Assembly: GCF_013267355.1 (NCBI RefSeq)
Contig: NZ_CP053985.1
Coordinates: 5,890,001-5,954,000, forward strand
DNA from: Achromobacter pestifer
Lineage (GTDB): Bacteria > Pseudomonadota > Gammaproteobacteria > Burkholderiales > Burkholderiaceae_B
Direction: 5' to 3'
DNA: 64,000 nucleotides
Every line of letters begins with the position of its first letter. Position 1 is the first letter of the stretch. The translations under genes were made by a program, and so were the position numbers. The notes below the pieces were generated by a model that searched no databases, had not been told where the DNA came from, and saw only the letters and a list, made by a program, of their open reading frames with translations. Shown one piece after another: positions 41,184 through 53,003 of this stretch.

Positions 41184-42269
41184 ATGCAGCTGAACTTGGA
41201 CAGGGTAGGTTTGCGGGCCGGCTCGCAGACGCACCTGTATCCCATGAGCCTGGCCCCGGTCGAGGGCGCCATGACGGTATTGCTGGGGGCCACCCTGGCG
41301 GGCAAGACCTCGCTGATGCGCATCATGGCCGGGCTGGACCGGCCCACCGAAGGCCGCGTGCTGGTCGACGGCGCCGACGTGACCGGCGTGCCGGTGCGCC
41401 AGCGCAACGTCGCCATGGTCTACCAGCAGTTCATCAACTACCCCTCCATGTCGGTCTACGACAATATCGCCTCGCCGCTCAAGCTGCGCGGCGCGGCGGA
41501 CATCGGCGTAAAAGTCCGCGCCATGGCGGCGCGGCTGCACATCGACCATCTGCTGGAGCGCTATCCCTCGGAGCTGTCCGGCGGACAGCAGCAGCGGGTG
41601 GCGCTGGCCCGGGCCCTGGCCAAGGAGGCGCCGCTCATCCTGCTGGACGAACCCCTGGTCAACCTGGACTACAAGTTGCGCGAGGAATTGCGCGACGAAC
41701 TTTCCGAATTGTTCGCCGAAGGGCGCTCCACGGTGGTCTACGCCACCACCGAACCGGGCGAGGCCCTGTTGCTGGGCGGCCACACCGCGGTGCTGGACGC
41801 GGGCGAACTGCTGCAATACGGGCCCACGGCCGAGGTCTTCCACCGCCCCAACTCCATACGCGTGGCCCGCGCCTTCAGCGATCCGCCCATGAACCTGTTT
41901 GCCGCGCGCCGCACGGCGTCCGGCTTCGTGCTGCAGGGGGATCTGGCGGTGGAGCGGGCGCTGCCGCAAGGCGCCGATACCGACATTACCGCCGGCCTGC
42001 GCGCCGGGGCCCTGGACGTGGAACCGCGGCCGGGCCATGTGGTCCTGCCCGGGGTGGTGAAGCTGGCCGAGATATCCGGGTCCGACACCTTCGTGCACGC
42101 GCGGACGGCGGCGGGCGACGTGGTGGCGCAATTGCCAGGCGTCCATCGCTATACGCTGGACCACCGCGTGCAGTTCTATTTCGACCCGGCGCAGACCTAT
42201 GCCTTCGGCGCGGGCGGCGCGCTGCTGGCGGCGCCAGGGCAGCCGGCAGGCGCGGGGGAGACGGCCTGA
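41184..42269 (+). CDS. glpS: Glycerol ABC importer ATPase GlpS-like (switch His replaced)
   Basis: A 361-residue importer ATPase of the UgpC/MalK type with a C-terminal regulatory (TOBE-like) region. Walker A is GATLAGKT (35-42), an unusual form lacking the PSG. The signature LSGGQ (131-135) and Walker B LILLDEP (151-157) are normal. The switch motif, usually VTHDQ, reads ATTEP, with Thr189 where the catalytic His should be. The partner ATPase has the complementary defect. It follows an AGGAG ribosome site and is first gene of a GlpSTPQUV-type operon, the glycerol importer described in Rhizobium leguminosarum. The gene name rests on synteny and motif pattern. Confidence 0.87.
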   Translation: MQLNLDRVGLRAGSQTHLYPMSLAPVEGAMTVLLGATLAGKTSLMRIMAGLDRPTEGRVLVDGADVTGVPVRQRNVAMVYQQFINYPSMSVYDNIASPLKLRGAADIGVKVRAMAARLHIDHLLERYPSELSGGQQQRVALARALAKEAPLILLDEPLVNLDYKLREELRDELSELFAEGRSTVVYATTEPGEALLLGGHTAVLDAGELLQYGPTAEVFHRPNSIRVARAFSDPPMNLFAARRTASGFVLQGDLAVERALPQGADTDITAGLRAGALDVEPRPGHVVLPGVVKLAEISGSDTFVHARTAAGDVVAQLPGVHRYTLDHRVQFYFDPAQTYAFGAGGALLAAPGQPAGAGETA

Positions 42270-43353
42270 TGGCGCAGATCGAGCTGGACCTGTCCCATTC
42301 CTACGTGGCGGACCCCAAGACCGACGAGGACTACGCGCTGCTGCCGCTGGCCTTCACCTTCAAGGACGGCGGGGCCTACGCCTTGCTGGGGCCGTCCGGC
42401 TGCGGCAAGACCACGCTGCTCAATTGCGTGTCGGGCCTGCTGCGGCCGTCGCACGGGCGCATCCTGTTCGACGGCCAGGACGTCACGGACAAGACGCCGC
42501 AGGCGCGCAACATCGCCCAGGTGTTCCAGTTCCCCGTGGTCTACGACACCATGACCGTGGCCGAAAATCTGGCGTTTCCGCTGCGCAACCGCGGCATGGC
42601 GTCCGGCCAGATCCGCGAGCGTGTCGGCCGCATCGCGGAGATGCTGGAAATGTCGAATGTGCTGGACCGGCGCGCCAGCGGCTTGACGGCCGACGCCAAG
42701 CAGAAGATTTCGCTGGGGCGGGGACTGGTGCGCAGCGACGTGTCGGCCATCCTGTTCGACGAGCCACTGACCGTCATCGACCCGCAGCTCAAATGGGAGT
42801 TGCGCCGCAAGCTCAAGGAAATCCACCACGAGTTCAAGCTGACGCTGATCTACGTGACGCACGATCAGACCGAGGCGCTGACCTTCGCCGACGAAGTCAT
42901 GGTGATGGCGCGCGGCCGGGCCGTGCAGGTCGGCAGCGCGGACGACCTGTTCCAGCGGCCGGCGCATACCTTCGTGGGCCATTTCATCGGCTCGCCGGGC
43001 ATGAACTTCCTGCCGGCGCAATGGCGCGACGGCGGGCTGGAAGTGGGCCAGAGCCGTGTCGTCGGCTTGCCGGCGGAGATGGCGGCAAAGCTGGAGGGCG
43101 CGGGTCCCGTGAAGCTGGGCGTGCGGCCGGAATACTTGCGCATCACCGAAGCGGGCGCGCCCGGCGCCGTGGCCATGCGCGTGGAGCGGGTGCAGGACGT
43201 GGGCACGTACACGCTGCTGGTGGCGGACTTCGAGGGCACGCCGGTGCGGGCCCGGCTGGGCAGCAACATCGTCCCGGCCGCCGCGGGCGGCACGGTCTGG
43301 CTGTCGGTGCTGAATCCGCACACCTGCTTTTACCGCGACGAGGAGCTGATCCC

Positions 43354-43357
<4 letters not shown>
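42269..43357 (+). CDS. glpT: Glycerol ABC importer ATPase GlpT-like (degenerate signature)
   Basis: A 362-residue importer ATPase paired with the preceding one. Walker A is GPSGCGKT (41-48), Walker B AILFDEP (160-166) and the switch is VTHDQ with His198, all canonical. The signature that should read LSGGQ is LTADA (139-143, in ASGLTADAKQKISLGRGL), so the ABC motif is degenerate. The C-terminal part contains MNFLPAQW and later VGVRPEYLR-like beta elements. Start ATG 42269 overlaps the previous stop by one base, so the two are tightly coupled and likely form a heterodimer. Not to be confused with the unrelated E. coli GlpT antiporter. Confidence 0.87.
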
Positions 43358-45049
<1,692 letters not shown>

Positions 45050-45077
45050 AGGCAAGGGATACCAGGAGAGCGCGCTC

Positions 45078-45386
45078 ATGTTCAGCTGGATGGTATGGAC
45101 CACTCCCGTCGCCGTGTTCTTTTCCTGCATCGTCCTGATGCTGGTCGGCATGACGGTATGGGAACTGAAATCGCCCACGGCGGAACGCAAGGGCTTCCTG
45201 CCCCTGCGCACCACCCGCGGCGACCGCCTCTTCATCGGCCTGATGGCCGCCGCCTGGCTCAACCTGGCGTTCCTGGGATTCGGCCAGAAGGCGGTGGAAT
45301 GGTTTTCACTGGACGCGCCGCCCTCGGTGTGGATCAGCTTCATTGCGTCCATGCTGCTGCTGGCATTCGTCATGAGGAAAGGTTGA
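45078..45386 (+). CDS. glpU: DUF2160 small membrane protein (GlpU-like)
   Basis: A 102-residue membrane protein with three hydrophobic helices (about 5-27, 50-68 and 80-97) and a basic loop, LKSPTAERKGFLPLRTTRGDRLF. Such DUF2160 proteins accompany this glycerol ABC importer family, where the gene is called glpU; its role is unknown. An AGGAG ribosome site precedes ATG 45078. A hairpin lies right after its stop, then the binding-protein gene begins 116 bp later. It may be a membrane accessory of the importer. Confidence 0.85.
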   Translation: MFSWMVWTTPVAVFFSCIVLMLVGMTVWELKSPTAERKGFLPLRTTRGDRLFIGLMAAAWLNLAFLGFGQKAVEWFSLDAPPSVWISFIASMLLLAFVMRKG

Positions 45387-45387
45387 A

Positions 45388-45406
45388 GAGGGGCGCCAGA
45401 CCCCTC
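45388..45406 (+). other. Intercistronic hairpin between glpU and glpV
   Basis: GAGGGG (45388-45393) pairs with CCCCTC (45401-45406) round a 7-base loop, one base after the glpU stop. It lacks a T-run. Hairpins at this place in ABC operons can shield the binding-protein message or uncouple it from the membrane genes. Confidence 0.45.
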
Positions 45407-45502
45407 GTGTATTCAAGCGGTTGGTAAGGACTATCGGCCAGCGTCTTCCCCGGCCAGCGGTCCGCAGCAAACGATGGGGAAGATTTATCGAGGAGACAGG
45501 TC

Positions 45503-47233
<1,731 letters not shown>

Positions 47234-47253
47234 GCGGGCGGCACTTCCCGGAC

Positions 47254-47282
47254 AAAGCGCCGCTTTCCCGCGGCGCTTTTTT
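47254..47282 (+). terminator. Strong terminator of the glycerol importer operon
   Basis: AAAGCGCCGC (47254-47263) pairs perfectly with GCGGCGCTTT (47270-47279) around TTTCCC, and the stem runs into a T-run (47277-47282). It is 20 bp past the glpV stop, the clearest rho-independent terminator in the window. Confidence 0.92.
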
Positions 47283-47336
47283 CATTCCAGGTGTACCTTT
47301 CACGAACAGTCGGCTGGATCGTTATTCGGCGTCCGT

Positions 47337-48239
47337 TCAGGCATCCTGCCGCGCACCGACCTGCGCCGCCAGCAGGTCATAGAACAGCTTGGCAACCGGA
47401 TTGATCGCCTTGCCCCGGCTATGAATCAATCCGATGGTCCGCGTGACGGCCGGCTCGCGCAGAGGCACGCTCACCAGGTCGGCGTGTTCGCCAGCCGGCA
47501 TGGCCAGCCGCGGCACGACGCCCACGCCTAGGCCGGCCTCGACCATGCTGACCAGCGCCGGCACGTGCTGGACTTCGCAGAAATGGCGGGGCCGAACGCC
47601 GCTGTGCGCAAGTGCCTGATCTATCAGGAAGCGGTTGCCGCTGCCCTGGGCCAGGCTGATGTAGGGATGGGTGTCCAGGTCTGCCCAGGTGACCGAATCT
47701 TTTTTTGCGAAAGGATGCTGGCGGCTGACCGCGGCCACGAAGGGCTCTTCGAGCAAGGGCTTGAATTCGATGTCCGCGTCGTTCGCGCCTATGTAGGTCA
47801 GGCCGAAATCGGCATCGCCGCGCGCGACCGCGGTCAATATCTGCGACGAGGATTCATCGATGATCCGGATGCGTATGCGCGGGTATTGTTCGTGGTAGCT
47901 GCGGATCACGCCGGGCAGGAAGTAGGCGACCGCGGAAGGCACGCAAGCAATGGTGACCAGGCCGGATAGGCGTTCGGCCACGTCCTGTATGCCGACCAGG
48001 GCGCTTTCCAGTTCGTTGAGCACATTGCGCGCGCGCGGCACGAAGCCGCGGCCTATGGTCGTCAGTTCGACCTTGCGGGTGGTACGCGTCAGCAACTGCA
48101 CGCCTAGCGCAGCTTCCAGCTTGTCCGCGCGTCGTGACAGGGCGGATTGAGAAAGATGCAGGGCTTCAGAGGCGGCGCGGAAACTGCCCAGGTCGGCGAC
48201 CGCAAGGAAGGCGCGCAAATCGGCCAAATCGAATTTCAT
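47337..48239 (-). CDS. LysR-family regulator of the Bug/dehydrogenase cluster
   Basis: A 300-residue LysR regulator. The DNA-binding part is LADLRAFLAVADLGSFRAASEALHLSQSALSRRADKLEAAL (about 5-45) and the effector domain starts near 92 (LVTIACVPSAVAYFLP), with the SRQHPFAKKDSVTWADLDTHPYISLAQGSG segment usual in the family. It is divergent from a five-gene plus-strand run (Bug, dehydrogenase, Bug, MBL, binding-fold protein) separated by 109 bp, and most likely controls it. The inducer is unknown. Confidence 0.9.
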   Translation of the reverse strand: MKFDLADLRAFLAVADLGSFRAASEALHLSQSALSRRADKLEAALGVQLLTRTTRKVELTTIGRGFVPRARNVLNELESALVGIQDVAERLSGLVTIACVPSAVAYFLPGVIRSYHEQYPRIRIRIIDESSSQILTAVARGDADFGLTYIGANDADIEFKPLLEEPFVAAVSRQHPFAKKDSVTWADLDTHPYISLAQGSGNRFLIDQALAHSGVRPRHFCEVQHVPALVSMVEAGLGVGVVPRLAMPAGEHADLVSVPLREPAVTRTIGLIHSRGKAINPVAKLFYDLLAAQVGARQDA

Positions 48240-48348
48240 GCGTTTTCGTCAAGAATTGATCTAATTTTTGCACTTTACTCTATTGTGCGTGCTGCGCATC
48301 ATGTCTCCCAAGCCGCCCCGAGCGCGGCACATACCAGGAGACAACCTC

Positions 48349-49347
48349 ATGATTCGCGTCCGCTGCCTACGCCGGCAATTCGCCCTTGCACTGGCCTGCG
48401 TGCCCTTGATGGCGTTTCTGGCGCCGGTCTCCCGCGCCGATAGCGGGGACTGGCCGCAACGTCCGATCCGCCTGCTGGTGCCCTACGGTCCCGGCGGCAG
48501 TTCGGACGTGGTGGCGCGAGCGGTGGCCGTGGAGATGTCGCGCGACCTGGGCAAGCAGGTCATCGTGGAAAACAAGGGCGGCGGGCAGGGGATGATCGCC
48601 ACGGTGGAAGCGGCGCGCGCCGCTCCCGACGGCTACACCCTCATCCTGGGCCATGTGGGCACGCTGGCCGTGAATCCGTCCATGGTGGCCAAGCTGCCGT
48701 ATGACCCGCGTCGCGACTTCGCGCCCATCGTGCTACTGGCGAAGCTGCCCATGGTGTTTGCCGTGGGCGGCAAGGTCCAGGCGTCGACGCTGCCCGAGTT
48801 CGTGGCATTGGCGCGGGCCCGGCCGGGCGCCTTGAACTACGGGTCGGCCGGCAACGGCAGCGCGGGCCATCTGGCGTTCGAGATGCTCAAGACGGCAACC
48901 GGTATCGACGTGGTGCACGTGCCCTACAAGGGTACGGGCGCGCAGGTGACCGATCTGCTGGCGGGCAACATCGACGCCGCGGCGGCCGGCACGCCCGGAC
49001 TGTTGCCGCACGCCCAGGCCGGCAAGATCCGCATCGTGGCGGTGGGGTCGGAACGGCGCCTGCCCGTGCTCCCCGATGTGCCCACGGTGGCGGAGCAGGG
49101 CTATCCGGGCTTTGAAAGCTCGCAGTGGTTCGGCCTGCTGGCGCCCGCGGGCACGCCGGCCCCCGTCATCGAGCGTCTGCACCAGGCCGCGCTCAAGGCG
49201 CTGCAGACCGATTCCGTGCGCGAACGCCTGGCCCACGACGCGAGCGAGGCGTCCGGCGCGGGACCGGCCGAATTTGCCGCCTTCATCGACGCCGAAGAGA
49301 AGCGCTGGGGGCAGGTGGTGCGCAGCGCCCGCCTGTCCGCCGAATGA
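48349..49347 (+). CDS. Bug-family periplasmic binding protein (first of two in cluster)
   Basis: A 332-residue Bug/TTT binding protein. ATG 48349 is chosen for its AGGAG site and because it begins the signal peptide (RQFALALACVPLMAFLAPVSRA, cleaved before DSGDWPQRP). Family motifs are RPIRLLVPYGPGGSSDVVARAVAVEMS, VIVENKGGGQGMIATVEAARAAPDGYTLI and HVPYKGTGAQVTDLLAGNIDAAAAG. A ligand carboxylate is usually held by two conserved loops, here PYGPGGSSD and YGSAGNGSAGH. The dehydrogenase gene follows 42 bp later. No TctAB partner is in the window. Confidence 0.92.
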   Translation: MIRVRCLRRQFALALACVPLMAFLAPVSRADSGDWPQRPIRLLVPYGPGGSSDVVARAVAVEMSRDLGKQVIVENKGGGQGMIATVEAARAAPDGYTLILGHVGTLAVNPSMVAKLPYDPRRDFAPIVLLAKLPMVFAVGGKVQASTLPEFVALARARPGALNYGSAGNGSAGHLAFEMLKTATGIDVVHVPYKGTGAQVTDLLAGNIDAAAAGTPGLLPHAQAGKIRIVAVGSERRLPVLPDVPTVAEQGYPGFESSQWFGLLAPAGTPAPVIERLHQAALKALQTDSVRERLAHDASEASGAGPAEFAAFIDAEEKRWGQVVRSARLSAE

Positions 49348-49389
49348 TCCATTTTCACGTAGCTCCATTCCAATCCGAGATGCACTGCC

Positions 49390-50442
49390 ATGAGTAGCCA
49401 AAAGCAAGACCCGATTCTTATCGCCGAAGAGGAACTGACCCAGCTCGGCGTACGCGCGTTCGAAAGCCTGGGGCTGCCTGCCCGGGACGCCGCCGATGTC
49501 GTCCAGGTACTGGTGTTGGCGGACTTGTTCGGCCTGTCCACCCATGGCCTGAGCCGCATCGAATCGTACGGCGAGCGCTTGCAGGTGGGCGGCATCAATC
49601 CGCGCGCCCGGATTCAGGTCGAGCGCCCCGCGCCTGGCCTGTGCCTGGTCGACGGCGACAACGGCGTCGGGCCGCTGGTCGGCATGCACGCCCTGCGCGC
49701 CGCCATGAAGGCCGCCAGCGAGTGCGGGGTGGGCATGGCGTTCGCCCGCCAGAGCAACCATTTCGGCCCCATTTCGCCCTATGGCCTGATCGCGGCGCAA
49801 GCCGGCTATGCCAGCATCATCGGCAGCAACGCCACCACCACCATCGCGCCGTGGGGCGGCACCGACGCCCGGGTCGGCAACAGTCCGATCGGCTTCGCCG
49901 TGCCCAATCCGGAGGGCGCGCACTTTCTGCTGGACATGGCGATGAGCGTGGTGGCGCGTGCCAAGATCCGCAACGCCCTGAAAGCCGGGCAGGAGATTCC
50001 CGACACCTGGGCCACGGACGCGGCCGGGCGGCCGACGACCAGTCCCAAGGATGCGCTTGACGGTTTTCTGCTTCCCATCGGCGGGCACAAGGGCTACGGC
50101 CTGGCCCTGATGGTCGACCTGTTCGCCGGGCTGCTGTCGAACGCGGCCTATCTGACGCATGTGAAGTCATGGGTGGATGCGCCCGACCAGCCGCAGAACC
50201 TCGGCCATTTTTTCCTGCTGATCGACACCCGCAAGTTGGGTTCGACGCAGTGGCTGGCCCAGCGTATGGCCGACTTTGCGCAGATCCTGCACGGCAGCGT
50301 GCCGGCCGATCCCGCGCGGCCGGTGATCCAGCCCGGCGAGATCGAACTGGCCAAGATGGCGCGCCAGAAGAAGCAGGGCATTGCACTGGACGCGGACGTG
50401 CTGGCGTTGTTGCGCCGCCATGCGGATTCCCTGCCCGCCTGA
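49390..50442 (+). CDS. Malate/L-lactate dehydrogenase-family oxidoreductase (Ldh2/YiaK type)
   Basis: A 350-residue NAD(P)-dependent dehydrogenase of the Ldh2 family (malate, ureidoglycolate, sulfolactate, 2,3-diketogulonate reductases), which is unrelated to classical lactate dehydrogenase. The catalytic His52 lies in LFGLSTHGLSRIESYGERL; SNHFGPISPYGLIAAQAGY and TTTIAPWGG form the cofactor and substrate region, and LPIGGHKGYGLALMVDLFAGLL is a hallmark. A 2-hydroxy acid is therefore the expected substrate. It sits between two Bug genes, so the imported compound may be a hydroxy acid. Specificity is not readable. Confidence 0.92.
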   Translation: MSSQKQDPILIAEEELTQLGVRAFESLGLPARDAADVVQVLVLADLFGLSTHGLSRIESYGERLQVGGINPRARIQVERPAPGLCLVDGDNGVGPLVGMHALRAAMKAASECGVGMAFARQSNHFGPISPYGLIAAQAGYASIIGSNATTTIAPWGGTDARVGNSPIGFAVPNPEGAHFLLDMAMSVVARAKIRNALKAGQEIPDTWATDAAGRPTTSPKDALDGFLLPIGGHKGYGLALMVDLFAGLLSNAAYLTHVKSWVDAPDQPQNLGHFFLLIDTRKLGSTQWLAQRMADFAQILHGSVPADPARPVIQPGEIELAKMARQKKQGIALDADVLALLRRHADSLPA

Positions 50443-50474
50443 GGCGGACGGGCAGCGGTATTTTGGAGACGGAC

Positions 50475-51455
50475 ATGAAGTACAAAGCCATGGCCATGGC
50501 AATGATGGCGGGCGTGCTGGGTATGATGGCGGCTGGCGCAGCGCTGGCCTCGGACTATCCCAGCAAGCCGGTGCGCGTGATCGTGCCCTACGTCGCCGGT
50601 GGCGCGGCGGACATTACCGCCCGCGTAATCGCGCAAAAGCTGTCGGTCAGCATGGGCGCAACCTTCGTCGTGGAGAACAAGCCCGGCGCCAACGGCATGA
50701 TAGGCACCGATTTTGTCGCCAAGGCCGCGCCCGACGGCTACACCTTGCTGCTGGATGCGAGCGGGCCGCTGGTGGTGAACCCCTCGCTGTACAAGAAGAC
50801 GCCCTACGATCCGGTGGCCGACCTGGCCCCGATCAGCCAGATCACCAGCTACCAGTACGTGCTGGTTGTGCCGCGGCAGTCGCTGATACACAGCGTGGAT
50901 GACCTGATCGCGGCGGCGCGGGCCAAGCCGGGCCAGACAAGCTACGGCTCCGCGGGCGTGGGGGCGGGCGGACACCTGGCGGGCGAACTGCTGGCGGTCA
51001 TGACGCAGACCCAGCTCACACATATTCCCTATAAGGGCAATGCCCAGGCCTTGACCGACGTGCTAGGCGGCCAGCTCAGCTTCACGTTCGACACGGTGGT
51101 GACGGCCACGCCGCATCTGCGCTCCGGCAAGCTGCGCGGGTATGCGGTGTCGGGACCGAACCGCGCACAAGGCCTGCCCGATATCCCGACGATGGAAGAA
51201 CTGGGCTACAAGGATTTCGTGGTCACGCAGTTCCAGGGTTTGCTGGCGCCGGCTGGCACCGATCCCAAGATCCTGTCGCGCTTGCATGAAGAGGTGGTCA
51301 AGGCCGCCCGGGAGCCCGACGTGATCCAGAAGCTCCAGACCGAAGGCGGCAACGAGATCGTCGCGGGCACGCCGCAGGAATTCGCGCGCCTGATCCAGGA
51401 AGACCTGCAGCGCTACCGCAAGCTGATCGCGGATGCGCATGTGCAGGCGGAGTAA
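50475..51455 (+). CDS. Bug-family periplasmic binding protein (second in cluster)
   Basis: A 326-residue Bug/TTT binding protein 32 bp after the dehydrogenase, with a TTGGAG ribosome site. The signal peptide is MAMAMMAGVLGMMAAGAALA, cleaved before SDYPSKPVR. Motifs are KPVRVIVPYVAGGAADITARVIAQKLS, FVVENKPGANGMIGTDFVAKAAPDGYT and THIPYKGNAQALTDVLGGQLSFTFD. It differs clearly from the first Bug protein of the cluster, so it is not a recent tandem copy and may bind a second, related compound. The MBL hydrolase starts 3 bp after its stop. Confidence 0.92.
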   Translation: MKYKAMAMAMMAGVLGMMAAGAALASDYPSKPVRVIVPYVAGGAADITARVIAQKLSVSMGATFVVENKPGANGMIGTDFVAKAAPDGYTLLLDASGPLVVNPSLYKKTPYDPVADLAPISQITSYQYVLVVPRQSLIHSVDDLIAAARAKPGQTSYGSAGVGAGGHLAGELLAVMTQTQLTHIPYKGNAQALTDVLGGQLSFTFDTVVTATPHLRSGKLRGYAVSGPNRAQGLPDIPTMEELGYKDFVVTQFQGLLAPAGTDPKILSRLHEEVVKAAREPDVIQKLQTEGGNEIVAGTPQEFARLIQEDLQRYRKLIADAHVQAE

Positions 51456-51458
51456 GCC

Positions 51459-52226
51459 ATGTACCACATCGAGGTATTGATACAAGGCTATCCAGGGCGC
51501 TCGCTGTGCCATGGCGGGCTGGGCTGGAGTACCACTACGTTGTTGCGCGGGGGCGGGCGCAACATACTGGTGGACGTGGGCGCGTTCGGTGTGCGCCATC
51601 TGCTGGGCCAGCACTTGAGCCGCTGCGGCGTAGCCGCGGCCGACGTCACCGACGTGGTGTTGACGCACGCCCACTACGATCACGCCGTCAACTTCACGCT
51701 GTTTCCCAACGCCACCGTCTGGATCGGTGAGCTGGAGCTGGCCTGGGCGGCCGCCCAGCCACCCGGATTCAATCCGCTGCCGGAGCTCTACGTGCGCGAA
51801 CTGGCATCGTCTGAGCGCGTCCGGCGCATACGCGATGGCGACGAATTCCTGCCGTACCTGCGCGCGATTGCGTCGCCGGGACACACGCCGGGCCACTTGC
51901 TGTTCTACGTCGACGATGGCCGGCAAACGGTTCTGTTCACTGGCGATGCCGCGAAGAACCGGGCCGAACTGCTGTCGGGCACGGTCAACGATACCGCCGA
52001 CATGGACGCCAGCCGCGCCACGCTGGCCCGCATCTGGGAGCTGTGGCGCAAGACGCCCGGGACGCTGCTGGTGCCGGGCCATGACCTGGGCATGAAGCTC
52101 GGCACGGACGGGCAGCCGGCCTATGTCGGCGAACGACGCGCGGCGCTGAACGCCTGGTTCGGCGACACGCTGGAACCGACGCGCATCGACCTCTGCTGCG
52201 GCGGCTTCAGCCACCATGGTTCATGA
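51459..52226 (+). CDS. MBL-fold metallo-hydrolase
   Basis: A 255-residue metallo-beta-lactamase-fold enzyme. The metal site HxHxDH is LTHAHYDHAVNFTLF (His70, His72, Asp74, His75); further ligands are in SPGHTPGHLLFY, FTGDAAKN and PGHDLG. There is no signal peptide. The fold hydrolyses lactones, thioesters or other esters, so within this cluster it may open a lactone or cleave an ester of the imported acid. It starts 3 bp after the second Bug gene and overlaps the next gene by 11 bp, so all are co-translated. Confidence 0.9.
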   Translation: MYHIEVLIQGYPGRSLCHGGLGWSTTTLLRGGGRNILVDVGAFGVRHLLGQHLSRCGVAAADVTDVVLTHAHYDHAVNFTLFPNATVWIGELELAWAAAQPPGFNPLPELYVRELASSERVRRIRDGDEFLPYLRAIASPGHTPGHLLFYVDDGRQTVLFTGDAAKNRAELLSGTVNDTADMDASRATLARIWELWRKTPGTLLVPGHDLGMKLGTDGQPAYVGERRAALNAWFGDTLEPTRIDLCCGGFSHHGS

Positions 52227-52983
52227 TTTCCCCAACCTGCACAAACCTATGAATCTGAACACGAAGATTATTTCCGCCTTCGCGCCAACCGGCCGGCTGC
52301 GGGCATCCATCAACCTGGGCAATCCCATCCTGGCGGGGCGCGACGCCGCCGGCGCGTCGGCCGGCGTGTCCGTGGATCTGGCGCGTGCCTTCGCCGAAAG
52401 GCTGGGCGTGCCGCTGGACCTGGTCGTGCTGGATAGCGCGGGCGCTTCCGTGGAAACCGTCACGCGGGAAGATGCGGACATCGGTTTCTTTGCCATCGAC
52501 CCGTTGCGCGCGGCCGGCATTGCCTTTACCGACGCCTATGTCCTGATCCAGGGCGCTTACCTGGTGCGTGACGAGTCTGCGCTACGCGCTTTGGACGAGG
52601 TCGACCGCGAGGGACACCGCGTCACCGTCGGGCGGGGTAGCGCGTACGACCTGTACCTGAGCCGTGAACTGAAGCGGGCGGCCATTACGCGCGCGCCCAC
52701 TTCGCCGACCGTGGTCGATACTTTTTTGGCCGAGGGCACGGACGTGGCCGCGGGCGTGCTGCAGCAGCTGGAGGCGGACGCCAGGCGGTTGCAGGGCTTG
52801 CGCTTGTTGCCCGGCAGCTTCATGACCATACGCCAGGCCATGGGCGCGCCCAAGAGCCGCGGCGCCGAAGCCATGGAAGTACTGTCGGGGTTCGTCGAAG
52901 AGATGAAGGCCAGCGGCTTCGTTGCAAACGCGCTGCGCCGCCACGGCATTGAAGGCGCTGCGGTAGCGCCCGCGGCAGCCTGA
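52216..52983 (+). CDS. Cytosolic substrate-binding-fold protein (SBP_bac_3-like, no signal peptide)
   Basis: A 255-residue protein with the family 3 solute-binding fold: FAPTGRLRASINLGNPILAGRD, GVSVDLARAFAERLGVPLDLVVLD, DADIGFFAIDPLRAAGIAFTDAYVLIQGAYLVRDES and VTVGRGSAYDLYLSREL. Neither possible start (ATG 52216, overlapping the MBL gene by 11 bp, or ATG 52249, MNLNTKIISAFAP) gives a signal peptide, so it should stay in the cytoplasm. Such proteins may be enzymes (as cyclohexadienyl dehydratase is) or ligand sensors. It is the last gene of the cluster. The function is unknown. Confidence 0.82.
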   Translation: MVHDFPNLHKPMNLNTKIISAFAPTGRLRASINLGNPILAGRDAAGASAGVSVDLARAFAERLGVPLDLVVLDSAGASVETVTREDADIGFFAIDPLRAAGIAFTDAYVLIQGAYLVRDESALRALDEVDREGHRVTVGRGSAYDLYLSRELKRAAITRAPTSPTVVDTFLAEGTDVAAGVLQQLEADARRLQGLRLLPGSFMTIRQAMGAPKSRGAEAMEVLSGFVEEMKASGFVANALRRHGIEGAAVAPAAA

Positions 52984-53003
52984 ATAGGGGCGCTCTTCTT
53001 GCG

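Noticed and set aside
42199..43353. Upstream extension of the glpP frame through the GlpT-like ATPase gene
   Set aside because: The permease begins at ATG 43354 with a proper first helix; the extension has no membrane or domain features.
51459..52983. MBL and binding-fold genes as a toxin-antitoxin or quorum-quenching module
   Set aside because: MBL lacks features specific to lactonases such as AiiA that I could recognise, and both genes are tied to the catabolic cluster by spacing.
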